Assembly (NCBI GenBank): GCA_003154135.1
Contig: PMCN01000154.1
Span: 1-10,066 of the forward strand
Direction of reading: 5' to 3'
Origin: Acidimicrobiaceae bacterium
GTDB taxonomy: Bacteria > Actinomycetota > Acidimicrobiia > Acidimicrobiales > Ilumatobacteraceae
Length of the DNA stretch: 10,066 nt
Shown piece after piece: positions 1-5,060 of the stretch. The notes under the pieces were generated by a model. That model was not told the DNA's origin. It saw nothing but the letters and a program-made list of their open reading frames with translations, and searched no databases. Each line of letters starts with the position of its first letter. Positions within the stretch are counted from its first letter, which is position 1. The position numbers and the translations under genes are program-made.

Positions 1-63
1 GGTCACTGGTCTCCTTCGCGGGACGTGCGTGCCTGCCCCTCAACTAAGAAAAGGGGTGGCCGG
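1..63 (+). other. Upstream non-coding end of the IS (partial)
   Basis: This short stretch precedes the transposase start. It contains a weak hairpin, CCCCT (36-40) with AGGGG (52-56), whose 3' arm overlaps the ribosome binding site and could dampen translation. In IS110-group elements the bridge RNA is encoded in this upstream end, so these bases may be its last part, but most of the region is outside the window. Confidence 0.25.
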
Positions 64-1107
64 ATGGTCATCGTAGATTCAGCGCGTCACGTCGTTGGTG
101 GGGTGGACACGCATCGTGATGTGAACGTCGCCGCGGTGGTCGACATGAACGGCGGTCTGTTGGGTGTCGAGTCGTTCCCAACGACCGGTGATGGGCACAA
201 GATGTTGGCGTCGTGGATGGCCGGGTTCGGGACGATCGAGCGTGTCGGTATCGAGGGCACGGGCGCCTATGGGGCCGGCCTGGCACGTCACTTCGCAAGG
301 GCGTCGGTGATGGTGATCGAGGTTGATCGTCCGAACCGGCAGAAGCGTCGCCAGCGCGGAAAGTCTGATCGGCTCGACGCTGTCGAGGCCGCTCGTGGTG
401 CCTTGTCGGGTCGTTGCGAAGGGATCGCCAAGTCCGGCGACGGCGCCGCCGAAGCGTTACGTGCGTTGCTGGTCGCGAAGCGGTCAGCGCGTTCGACACG
501 GATCCGCACGATCGTCCAGTTGCGCTATCTGATGTTCACCGCACCCGACGAACTGCGCGCCAAGTTGGGCGGGTTGAGTGCTGCGCTGCTGGTCAGCGAA
601 GCCGCCAAGCTCCGTCCCCGCCCCGGTGGTGACATCGTGATGCACAGCGTGAAGACCACCGCAGTGATCCTGGCCCGGCGGGTCCAGGCGCTCGATGTCG
701 AGCTCTCGGTGATCGATGCGCAGATCGGACCGTTGGTGAAAGCAGCGGCACCGGATCTGTTGAACGTGTTCGGTGTCGGCATCGACACCGCCGCCGTGCT
801 CTTGGTCACCGCCGGCGACAACCCGGAGCGGATCACCACCGAAGCGAAGTGGGCGATGCTGTGCGGGATCGCCCCGATCCCCGCGACGTCAGGGCTTGTC
901 GATGGCCGCTACCGGCTCAACAGTGGCGGTGACCGCCACGCGAACAACGCGATCTGGCGGATCGTGATCACCCGCCTCGGCCAACACGAACCGCGCACCG
1001 TCGCCTACATGGAACGCCGCCTCGAGCAAGGCAAATCGAAGCGTTACATCATCCGCTGTCTCAAGCGTTACGTCGCCCGGGAGGTCTTCCTGGCGCTACC
1101 ACGCTGA
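64..1107 (+). CDS. IS110-family transposase (DEDD recombinase)
   Basis: This transposase cuts and joins DNA at the IS ends; family members work with an element-encoded guide (bridge/seek) RNA. The N-terminal RuvC-like DEDD domain shows D15 (GGVDTHRD), E64 (GIEGTGAYG), D102 and D105 (KSDRLDA). A coiled middle (about 125-225) leads to the C-terminal Transposase_20 domain, with a helix-hairpin-helix at 236-248 (FGVGIDTAAVLL) and the catalytic serine at S287 in LNSGGDRHANNAIW. At 347 aa it is full length for the shorter members and no frameshift is visible. ATG at 64 is preferred over an in-frame upstream GTG at 25 because GGGG (53-56) sits 7 bases before it and family proteins begin close to the DTH motif. 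Assignment to the IS110 or IS1111 subgroup is not settled from the protein alone. Confidence 0.95.
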   Translation: MVIVDSARHVVGGVDTHRDVNVAAVVDMNGGLLGVESFPTTGDGHKMLASWMAGFGTIERVGIEGTGAYGAGLARHFARASVMVIEVDRPNRQKRRQRGKSDRLDAVEAARGALSGRCEGIAKSGDGAAEALRALLVAKRSARSTRIRTIVQLRYLMFTAPDELRAKLGGLSAALLVSEAAKLRPRPGGDIVMHSVKTTAVILARRVQALDVELSVIDAQIGPLVKAAAPDLLNVFGVGIDTAAVLLVTAGDNPERITTEAKWAMLCGIAPIPATSGLVDGRYRLNSGGDRHANNAIWRIVITRLGQHEPRTVAYMERRLEQGKSKRYIIRCLKRYVAREVFLALPR

Positions 1108-1301
1108 ACAAGAACGCGGTGGCGGGACTGGCCCAATAACTGCCTGACACCCCCGGGTTGTCCTTCGAACGACATGCCGTCCCCGCCACCGCACACCACC
1201 GCCGGATCGTGGCCTCATAAGAGCCTGCCCTCACCCGAGTGGCCCATCACTGGCCTGCCCGAAACACCGGCAACAAAGCACCTTGACAAACATAGGAGCG
1301 T
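1108..1301 (+). ncRNA. Structured 3' non-coding region of the IS; candidate guide RNA or terminator
   Basis: Directly after the transposase stop, GCGGTGGCGGGAC (1116-1128) pairs with GTCCCCGCCACCGC (1179-1192), leaving one bulged base. The enclosed 50 bases hold a second small stem, TGTC (1159-1162) with GACA (1171-1174). No run of T follows, so a simple intrinsic terminator is less convincing. In IS1111-type members of the IS110 family the guide RNA (seekRNA/bridge RNA) is made from the 3' end, so this is a reasonable place for it. No open frame with coding character was seen here. Confidence 0.35.
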
Positions 1302-1310
1302 CGATAGGGC
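1283..1310 (+). promoter_or_regulatory. Possible outward promoter at the IS right end
   Basis: TTGACA (1283-1288) is a perfect -35 hexamer, followed after 16 bases by TAGGGC (1305-1310), a poor -10. If active it would read out of the IS into the gene at 1351 and the small genes beyond. The -10 is weak, and the string may instead be part of the conserved IS end. Confidence 0.2.
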
Positions 1311-1318
1311 GTGGTGCG
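1302..1318 (+). repeat. Half copy of the hairpin motif at the IS right junction
   Basis: CGATAGGGCGTGGTG continues exactly where an intact motif would after CTGC. CGATAGGG is identical to 3590-3597, and CGAT..GGCG matches the copy at 1839-1847. The expected 5' half (ARCTGC) is absent and IS sequence takes its place, as expected if the IS inserted into the motif. Confidence 0.45.
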
Positions 1319-1350
1319 GAGCGCTCCACTTCGGGCATTAGGGTCGGCCT

Positions 1351-1833
1351 GTGGTGGCATGGAAGGAACGCTTGCGACCGCGCTCGACCGAGGGCGATGT
1401 CTACCGCGACGAATGGCTTGAGCGGTCCGAGCTCATCTTCGACGGCGGCTGCGTTCTCATCGCCTCGCTCGCCGCAGTGAGCTTCGTCGCCAACGACGAG
1501 TGGCTGTGGGACACAGTGATGCTCATCGCACCTGTGGTAATGATCATGGTCGCTCGTCTGGTGTTCTTCCGGCCGCACCTTGTCGTTGGCGGCGACGTTC
1601 TGGTGCTGGCCGGCGTATTCCATACACGACGCATCCCTGTCGGGGAGGTGCGTCGGGCAGTCGCCGCCAAGGGTGCCCTGAAGCTGGAGCTGACTGATGC
1701 GGACGAGGTCTACGTGCCTGGCCACTTCCTCTTGACTCACGCTCACGGTGCTCGCTATGCGTACCTCGCGCAGACGATCAACGCTCGCGTTGCCACACCG
1801 ACTATCGCGGCCGATGCTGAGGACGACTCCTAG
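1351..1833 (+). CDS. Two-helix membrane protein with PH-like cytoplasmic tail
   Basis: Function not recognised with confidence. The 160-aa protein has a charged N-terminus (1-30), two hydrophobic helices at about 33-47 and 53-73, and a soluble beta-rich tail (75-150) containing LVVGGDVLVLAGVFHTRRIP. Helices followed by such a tail resemble short bacterial PH-domain membrane proteins. GTG at 1351 is chosen because an in-frame stop lies at 1339 and AGGG (1340-1343) is 7 bases upstream; GTG at 1354 is possible. The last bases of the TAG stop are also the first of the hairpin motif at 1832. It is the first gene after the IS and may be read from the IS end. The PH-like call is a fold impression only. 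Confidence 0.65.
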   Translation: MVAWKERLRPRSTEGDVYRDEWLERSELIFDGGCVLIASLAAVSFVANDEWLWDTVMLIAPVVMIMVARLVFFRPHLVVGGDVLVLAGVFHTRRIPVGEVRRAVAAKGALKLELTDADEVYVPGHFLLTHAHGARYAYLAQTINARVATPTIAADAEDDS

Positions 1834-1855
1834 CTGCCGATCTGGCGCTGGACAG
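1832..1855 (+). repeat. attC-like hairpin motif, copy 1
   Basis: AGCTGCCGATCTGGCGCT folds as AGC (1832-1834) with GCT (1847-1849) and GCC (1836-1838) with GGC (1844-1846), leaving T1835 bulged out and GATCT as loop. It is followed by TGGACAG (1849-1855). It overlaps the stop codon of the preceding gene. Confidence 0.6.
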
Positions 1856-1883
1856 ATTTTACGGAGAATGACAGTCTTCGACC

Positions 1884-2288
1884 GTGAACCGCAAGGATCT
1901 CCAGCCATCGTTCTCGGATGTAGTGGCCGAGGTTCGATCGCGACCGGTTATTCCGCCGACGATCGTGGCCGGCATCGGACGGGACGAGGCCTTCACCGAT
2001 TCCAGTGGACGACGATACGAACTAGTCGACGACAAGGTGTCGGCAGCGGAGGCGTTGGCACGGATCGCTTCAGCCGACGTCGTCGCCTGGGACGACTGTG
2101 GCTGTGGAGGCGATTGCGGGTTCGTCTGGTTGGACAAGGCCCAGATCGCAGCTCTCGCCGCCGCAGGAGAACCGATCACTCACCGTCGTCAGCCCGGCCA
2201 CGTGTCGACGTGGCAGTCAGCCGACGGTGCCCAGCTAGTGCTGATCTCAGGAAAGGTCCTCTGGGGAACTGTGATCGCACCGGGCTGA
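1884..2288 (+). CDS. Hypothetical protein with CxCxxxC cluster
   Basis: Not recognised. The 134-aa soluble protein has no signal peptide or membrane helix. A helical segment (52-66, SAAEALARIASADVV) precedes a striking acidic and cysteine-rich stretch, WDDCGCGGDCGFVWLD, with C72, C74 and C78, which could bind a metal. The C-terminal third looks like beta strands (STWQSADGAQLVLISGKVLWG). The start is GTG at 1884. GGAG (1863-1866) is 17 bases away, too far for a good ribosome binding site, so the start is uncertain. The frame is preferred to the overlapping longer frame at 1748-2428, which is arginine-rich and shadow-like. It lies alone between two copies of the hairpin motif, in cassette-like fashion. 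Confidence 0.6.
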   Translation: MNRKDLQPSFSDVVAEVRSRPVIPPTIVAGIGRDEAFTDSSGRRYELVDDKVSAAEALARIASADVVAWDDCGCGGDCGFVWLDKAQIAALAAAGEPITHRRQPGHVSTWQSADGAQLVLISGKVLWGTVIAPG

Positions 2289-2297
2289 CGTCACGAG

Positions 2298-2322
2298 CAG
2301 AACTGCCGCTATGCGCGGTCGT
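2298..2322 (+). repeat. attC-like hairpin motif, copy 2
   Basis: ACTGCCGC (2302-2309) pairs with GCGGTCGT (2315-2322) around loop TATGC. The pairing includes one G-T wobble and one T-C mismatch at T2304, the same position as the bulge in copy 1. It begins 9 bases after the stop of the forward gene and its last base is shared with the stop codon of the reverse-strand gene, so two genes converge on it. Confidence 0.6.
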
Positions 2323-2603
2323 CAGGAGGCTTCGACGACGGTGCCGTAGCGCTGTTGAGCAGCCTGGGCTGAGGTGCCGAGGAGGCCGCCGATCTTCTGC
2401 CAGGACAGGCCGGCGGTGCGGGCGTTGACCACGGTGTCGATGAGTTGCTGTTCGCTGCGAGCGCGAGCGACGACGGCGCGTTGGAGGAGATACTCCTCAA
2501 CGGGGATCTCGTCGGCGTGTTCTGGGTCGAAGTCGTTGAAGCGCTTGGCGAGTTCGTCGGCGTGGTCGAGGATGTCTTGGATTGAACGGGGCATGTTGGT
2601 CAC
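2322..2603 (-). CDS. HTH protein, putative antitoxin partner
   Basis: This 93-aa protein probably neutralises and/or represses the toxin-like gene it overlaps. The N-terminal half is acidic and helical (ILDHADELAKRFNDFDPEH). Residues 54-86 form a helix-turn-helix (LIDTVVNARTAGLSWQKIG, then LLGTSAQAAQQRYG) of the kind common in small actinobacterial DNA-binding partners. It starts with GTG at 2603, overlapping the upstream stop by four bases (GTGA), a sign of translational coupling. An internal ATG at 2594 preceded by AGGTGA is an alternative start. Its stop lies in hairpin copy 2. Gene order (toxin first) fits BrnT-BrnA-type modules, although this protein does not look like classical BrnA. 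The antitoxin role is inferred from context. Confidence 0.75.
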   Translation of the reverse strand: MTNMPRSIQDILDHADELAKRFNDFDPEHADEIPVEEYLLQRAVVARARSEQQLIDTVVNARTAGLSWQKIGGLLGTSAQAAQQRYGTVVEAS

Positions 2604-2821
2604 CTGATGAACTTCGCCCGTGCGGGCATGGCGTGGATGATGAAGTCGATTGCTTCGGCGCGGCTGACGCCGATTTCGAGTGGTTGGCCCGACTGACTGG
2701 GGCCGATGAGCATGACCAGGTCGTCGAGTCGAAGGACTCGTGTCGGGTGGTGGTAGGCGTGGAGGATGTCATCGTCACGTACGCCGTGCTTGCGTGCGCT
2801 GGCGATGATCACCGGTTCCAC
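2600..2821 (-). CDS. BrnT-like toxin of a toxin-antitoxin pair
   Basis: This small 73-aa protein shares the layout of BrnT/RelE-fold ribonuclease toxins: KHGVRDDDILHAYHHP at 11-26 aligns with the KHGVSFEEA...F.DP segment of BrnT, followed by short strands (VLRLDDLVMLIG, PLEIGV) and the C-terminal IDFIIHAMPARAKF, where BrnT has RIISAR. It would be expected to cleave RNA when free of its partner. The length is slightly short for BrnT (about 90 aa). It starts with GTG at 2821; a second GTG at 2812 is possible. TAAGTT (2828-2833 on this strand) lies 6 bases before the GTG, suggesting a leaderless transcript. The module runs against its neighbours and carries its own promoter, as toxin-antitoxin cassettes in arrays usually do. 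Fold assignment is from memory of motifs. Confidence 0.65.
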   Translation of the reverse strand: MEPVIIASARKHGVRDDDILHAYHHPTRVLRLDDLVMLIGPSQSGQPLEIGVSRAEAIDFIIHAMPARAKFIR

Positions 2822-2966
2822 GACGTCAACTTATCTTGATAGACGCTGTGATGCCACTCCCGCCCACCTCCGCCGATCTGGTCGCCTGTGTTAGGCGTCT
2901 GCCGCCGACTGCATCGCTGCGAGGTAGCGATTCGTCGCCGCCATCTGTAGACGGCGCGCAACTGGC

Positions 2967-2990
2967 GGAACTGCTCTTGCCAAGAAGTGT
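2967..2990 (+). repeat. Degenerate hairpin motif, copy 3
   Basis: GGAACTGC keeps the first part of the motif, but CCGAT is replaced by TCTTG. The bases can still fold: ACT (2969-2971) with AGT (2986-2988) and CTT (2975-2978 region) with AAG (2982-2984). It sits where a site closing the toxin-antitoxin cassette would be expected. It could also be chance. Confidence 0.3.
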
Positions 2991-3047
2991 CGTGGGCGGG
3001 ACGCGGCGACAATCTCGAAGGTAGTTGTTCTGCGGCCTGCTCGCCGT

Positions 3048-3067
3048 GGCACGGTTCTGACCGTGCC
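3048..3067. terminator. Perfect 8-bp hairpin
   Basis: GGCACGGT (3048-3055) and ACCGTGCC (3060-3067) pair perfectly around a TCTG loop. There is no T-run on either strand, so this may be a terminator of the non-T-tract kind, a protein-binding operator, or part of a cassette leader upstream of the gene at 3126. Confidence 0.4.
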
Positions 3068-3125
3068 TGGGCTTGTCTGAAACGTGCAACGCGATAACGC
3101 CGCGAGCGGATACGTTGGCGGACCG

Positions 3126-3284
3126 ATGAGCAACTGGAAGCGGATAGCCGATGGCTCGCTCATCGCGCTGTTGGTTGCCTTTGCGCTTGCGGTGATGTTG
3201 ACGCCGGGCGATATCTCAATCGTGATGCGGTTGCTCGTGCTGGTGCTCGCGGGTCTCCTCCTGCGGTCGAAGTTCCGTCTCTAG
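3126..3284 (+). CDS. 52-aa two-helix membrane miniprotein
   Basis: Not recognised. After a short basic N-terminus (MSNWKRIADG), two hydrophobic helices (about 11-25 and 31-46) are separated by the short polar turn TPGDIS, and the protein ends in basic LLRSKFRL. This is a hairpin membrane protein, probably with both ends in the cytoplasm. ATG at 3126 is preferred; an in-frame GTG at 3084 would add a polar leader with no clear merit. The ribosome binding site is weak (GCGGA, 3119-3123). The gene is followed 11 bases later by hairpin copy 4. Being so short it might not be expressed, but the clean hydrophobic pattern and placement within the array support it. Confidence 0.5.
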   Translation: MSNWKRIADGSLIALLVAFALAVMLTPGDISIVMRLLVLVLAGLLLRSKFRL

Positions 3285-3295
3285 TGACTGGCGCG

Positions 3296-3320
3296 CCAGA
3301 GCTGCCGCTCTGGGCGGTGT
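3296..3320 (+). repeat. attC-like hairpin motif, copy 4
   Basis: CCAGAGC (3296-3302) pairs perfectly with GCTCTGG (3307-3313) around loop TGCC, making this the most stable of the copies. It keeps AGAGCTGCCGCT of the shared core, but the pairing register differs from copies 1, 2 and 6. It begins 11 bases after the preceding stop. Confidence 0.6.
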
Positions 3321-3338
3321 CGGTGAGAGGATCAAGCC

Positions 3339-3578
3339 GTGAATCGCGGACAGAAGGCAGTGACGTCGATTGCTCTCGGGGCAGGGTTGGCGGTGGTTGC
3401 TTCTGCGGTCGTGGCGAGATGGAACGGTTCGGCCGATGGCGGCTGGTTCATGTACTCGCCGGACTCTCTCTACTACGCGCCGTCCGGCGGCAGCCCGTTC
3501 CGTACCGCGGCTGTCTGGCTCGTCGCGATCGGCATCTGGTTCGTGGTGTCCTGGCGCTTGTTCCGATCGGACGAGTAG
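3339..3578 (+). CDS. 79-aa two-helix membrane miniprotein
   Basis: Not recognised. A hydrophobic helix at 8-26 (VTSIALGAGLAVVASAVVA) leads to an exported-looking loop of about 30 residues rich in aromatic, Gly and Ser residues (WNGSADGGWFMYSPDSLYY). A second helix follows at 56-72 (RTAAVWLVAIGIWFVVSW), then a short basic and acidic tail. The start is GTG at 3339, supported by GAGAGGA (3325-3331) 7 bases upstream, the best ribosome binding site in this series. The gene lies between hairpin copies 4 and 5, its stop only two bases before copy 5. The loop with paired Tyr and Trp could be a contact surface, but no function can be assigned. Confidence 0.65.
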   Translation: MNRGQKAVTSIALGAGLAVVASAVVARWNGSADGGWFMYSPDSLYYAPSGGSPFRTAAVWLVAIGIWFVVSWRLFRSDE

Positions 3579-3580
3579 CG

Positions 3581-3608
3581 CAGAGCTGCCGATAGGGATG
3601 GTGGACAG
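3581..3608 (+). repeat. attC-like hairpin motif, copy 5
   Basis: CAGAGCTGCCGATAGGG (3581-3597) is followed by TGGACAG (3602-3608). Pairing is weaker here: GCC (3588-3590) with GGT (3600-3602 region) and outer C-T-G/C-A-G contacts. The core is identical to copy 7 over CAGAGCTGCCGAT. It begins two bases after the preceding stop. Confidence 0.55.
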
Positions 3609-3618
3609 CCGGGCCGCG

Positions 3619-3906
3619 ATGGGCCAATCTGCGTGGGTGGAATCCACCCTCCTGCTGCCGAGGTTCGACTCGTTCGCCGCGGTGGTGCTGAACGTCGTCG
3701 CCATTTTGGTCTTCACGTTCGGCTTGTACGATCTCGCTCGTCGGCGACGGCGCGGCGTGTCAGTTCCGATCGCGGCCTGGTTGTTGAGCTTCGCCGTCGG
3801 GTCCATCGGCGGAGTCTTGGTGCCGCTCGGGCCCGTGCTTGTCCTGGCCGTTCTTCGCGCGCCTACGCGACGGAGGGCTGAGCCAAGCCATACCGCTACT
3901 CGCTGA
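3619..3906 (+). CDS. About 95-aa two-helix membrane protein
   Basis: Not recognised. A first helix at about 17-38 (DSFAAVVLNVVAILVFTFGLYDL) is followed by a strongly basic cytoplasmic loop (ARRRRRG), a second long hydrophobic stretch at 50-79 that may cross twice or form a helical hairpin (IAAWLLSFAVGSIGGVLVPL), and a basic tail. By the positive-inside rule the RRRRR loop faces the cytoplasm, so both outer ends of the helices point outward unless the second segment is re-entrant. ATG at 3619 is chosen; ATG at 3598 lies inside the hairpin motif and would translate it. No clear ribosome binding site decides between them. The stop is 10 bases before hairpin copy 6. Confidence 0.55.
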   Translation: MGQSAWVESTLLLPRFDSFAAVVLNVVAILVFTFGLYDLARRRRRGVSVPIAAWLLSFAVGSIGGVLVPLGPVLVLAVLRAPTRRRAEPSHTATR

Positions 3907-3916
3907 GCGCCGCACC

Positions 3917-3939
3917 GAACTGCCGATCGGTCGTTGGAC
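3917..3939 (+). repeat. attC-like hairpin motif, copy 6
   Basis: AACTGCCGATCGGTCGTT (3918-3935) folds on itself: AAC/GTT, T-C mismatch at 3921/3932, G-T wobble, CC/GG, loop GATC. The mismatch is at the same place as in copies 1 and 2. This copy also contains GTTGGAC (3933-3939), which fits the integron core consensus GTTRRRY, and CCGAAC upstream, close to the complementary box. Confidence 0.6.
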
Positions 3940-4027
3940 GACGCCCGCCGGCATCGAGCGATCTGTTCGGGTCGTGGAGGGACCTTCGGCCCTACACGCG
4001 TCGGACACGGCGAGTAGAGAAGGATGT
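3940..4027 (+). promoter_or_regulatory. Leader of the lipoprotein gene with a small hairpin
   Basis: Between hairpin copy 6 and the lipoprotein start, AGGG-A-CC (3978-3984) pairs with GG-CCCT (3988-3993) around TTC, leaving one bulged A. The ribosome binding site AGAGAAGGA follows at 4016-4024. No convincing promoter hexamers were found. Confidence 0.25.
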
Positions 4028-5023
4028 ATGCGATCGGCGGTGGTTTCCTCGCTCGGGTGTGCCTTGCTTGTGATGGCTACCTCGGCTTGCAGCGATGGCG
4101 CCACAACAACACAGCCGTCGAACGCGTCGACGTCCTCCGTTGTTGGCAGCACGACGACGGAGCCAACGGGCAGCACCATGATGACTGTGCCGGCGGTGAC
4201 CACGATCGTGGATCCGATCACCTCCGTCCCTGTCCGGAAGGTCGCTGTTGGCGCCGAGGTAGGACCGCCGCTCAAGGGCGTGGTGTTGTGGAAGGCGACA
4301 GTCGGTGATGGGCCGGATCAGCTCGGACTTGGGGCCGGTGAATGCGGAGACTGCGGCCCGTGGTCCCCAATCGTCACCGGTGGAACAGTTGTCGTACTCG
4401 ATCAGCAGAACAACCGGTGGCTTTCCGTTCACGCCGACCACACCACCGTTGCAGCCAAGCTTGATCCCGGCACCGTCCCGGCCGGGCAACCGGTCCTCGC
4501 TCCCGACGGATTGATCTACGCCCCATTCCGATTGGACAACTCGCCCGGGCCCGACGGCCAGGCCACCTGGGTCGTGTACGGCTACGAGCCCGACGACCTC
4601 GCCGCTGCTGTCGTCGAGGTTCCGATTGACGGCTCTATGTACACCACGGTTGAGGTGGACGGCGACCAACTCCTCGCCAACTTCCGGTCCATTCGCCGCT
4701 TCAGCGATGGTGCACCGGCCAAGGTCACGACCCAGGGCACTAGCGTCACCGTCGACACTGGGACGCTGCGCACCATCTGGACATTCCCTGATGGATGGGC
4801 GCCAGGACAGCCACACGTGCTCTCCGACGGCTCGGTCGTCGTGCGCGGCTGGAACGGCAGAATCGCCCTGCTCACCTCAGGTGGGAAGTGGGCCACGAAC
4901 ACTGCATCCGGCATCAACTCGGCCAACAACGGCGAGATCACAGTCGACGACAACGGCATCCTCCAACTGGAATTGATCGGCGGAAACTGGCAGATCGTCC
5001 GCTACCTGCTCCCTACTGGCTGA
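4028..5023 (+). CDS. Secreted lipoprotein-like protein, possible beta-propeller
   Basis: Specific function unknown. It has a signal peptide with a basic start and hydrophobic core (RSAVVSSLGCALLVMATSAC). Cys21 is the likely lipid-attachment site, although TSAC is a weak lipobox because Leu is missing at -3. A Thr/Ser-rich linker (22-70) follows, as in wall-spanning actinobacterial lipoproteins. The remainder (80-331) consists of strand-rich repeats with Gly/Asp turns (VTGGTVVVLDQQNNRWLSV, VLAPDGLIYAPFR, VLSDGSVVVRGWNGRIALL) suggestive of a beta-propeller. C106 and C109 (ECGDCGPW) may form a disulfide. The start at 4028 is supported by AGAGAAGGA (4016-4024) and the signal peptide; further upstream the same frame lacks coding character. 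It is the largest gene of the array and the last before core metabolism. Cell-envelope role is inferred. Confidence 0.75.
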   Translation: MRSAVVSSLGCALLVMATSACSDGATTTQPSNASTSSVVGSTTTEPTGSTMMTVPAVTTIVDPITSVPVRKVAVGAEVGPPLKGVVLWKATVGDGPDQLGLGAGECGDCGPWSPIVTGGTVVVLDQQNNRWLSVHADHTTVAAKLDPGTVPAGQPVLAPDGLIYAPFRLDNSPGPDGQATWVVYGYEPDDLAAAVVEVPIDGSMYTTVEVDGDQLLANFRSIRRFSDGAPAKVTTQGTSVTVDTGTLRTIWTFPDGWAPGQPHVLSDGSVVVRGWNGRIALLTSGGKWATNTASGINSANNGEITVDDNGILQLELIGGNWQIVRYLLPTG

Positions 5024-5060
5024 CCGGCCCATCCGGCGCACCGCTCACCAAAGAGGAGTG

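Larger units (their letters stand above)
1..1301 (+). mobile_element. IS110-family insertion sequence (left end outside window)
   Basis: The element comprises an intact IS110-type transposase (64-1107), about 60 bases of the upstream non-coding end, and a structured 3' non-coding stretch. The left boundary lies before position 1. The right boundary is inferred at about 1301 because the bases from 1302 (CGATAGGG) match the 3' half of a hairpin motif repeated six more times downstream (clearest at 3589-3597), as if the element had inserted into one copy. IS110 elements lack conventional terminal inverted repeats and usually make no long target duplication, so the ends cannot be proved from one flank. 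A short TCACTGG match between positions 3-9 and 1247-1253 is too small to define ends. Confidence 0.6.
2822..3125. other. Intergenic region with hairpins and a degenerate motif copy
   Basis: No credible gene is seen; the short open frames on both strands lack coding character. Next to the toxin is its probable promoter (TAAGTT on the minus strand, 2828-2833). Further on are CGCCT/AGGCG (2883-2887 with 2893-2897), GCGA-TTCG-TCGC (2927-2938), a degenerate motif copy (2967-2990) and a strong hairpin (3048-3067). The stretch reads as the junction of two cassettes, each with its own leader. Confidence 0.5.

Noticed and set aside
1..1253. TCACTGG at 3-9 and 1247-1253 as possible IS end repeats or target duplication
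   Set aside because: Seven bases only, not at the inferred right boundary, and the family does not rely on such repeats.
1318..1327. Palindrome GGAGCGCTCC before the gene at 1351
   Set aside because: Ten-base palindromes are common in GC-rich DNA; no partner copy or promoter arrangement supports an operator.
1748..2428. 226-residue open frame on the plus strand
   Set aside because: Arginine/serine-rich with no domain character; it crosses a hairpin motif and covers the better frame at 1884-2288.
2883..2897. GTTAGGC (2890-2896), a textbook integron core box
   Set aside because: It is half of a small local hairpin (CGCCT/AGGCG) and no matching RYYYAAC box stands at a sensible distance upstream. 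It also does not coincide with the repeated motif, so it is probably chance.
2891..3163. 90-residue minus-strand frame upstream of the toxin
   Set aside because: No ribosome binding site or coding character, overlaps several hairpins and the start of the 52-aa gene.
3992..4816. 274-residue open frame on the minus strand
   Set aside because: Antisense to the lipoprotein gene, which has a signal peptide and coherent strand repeats; the antisense frame shows low-complexity composition.
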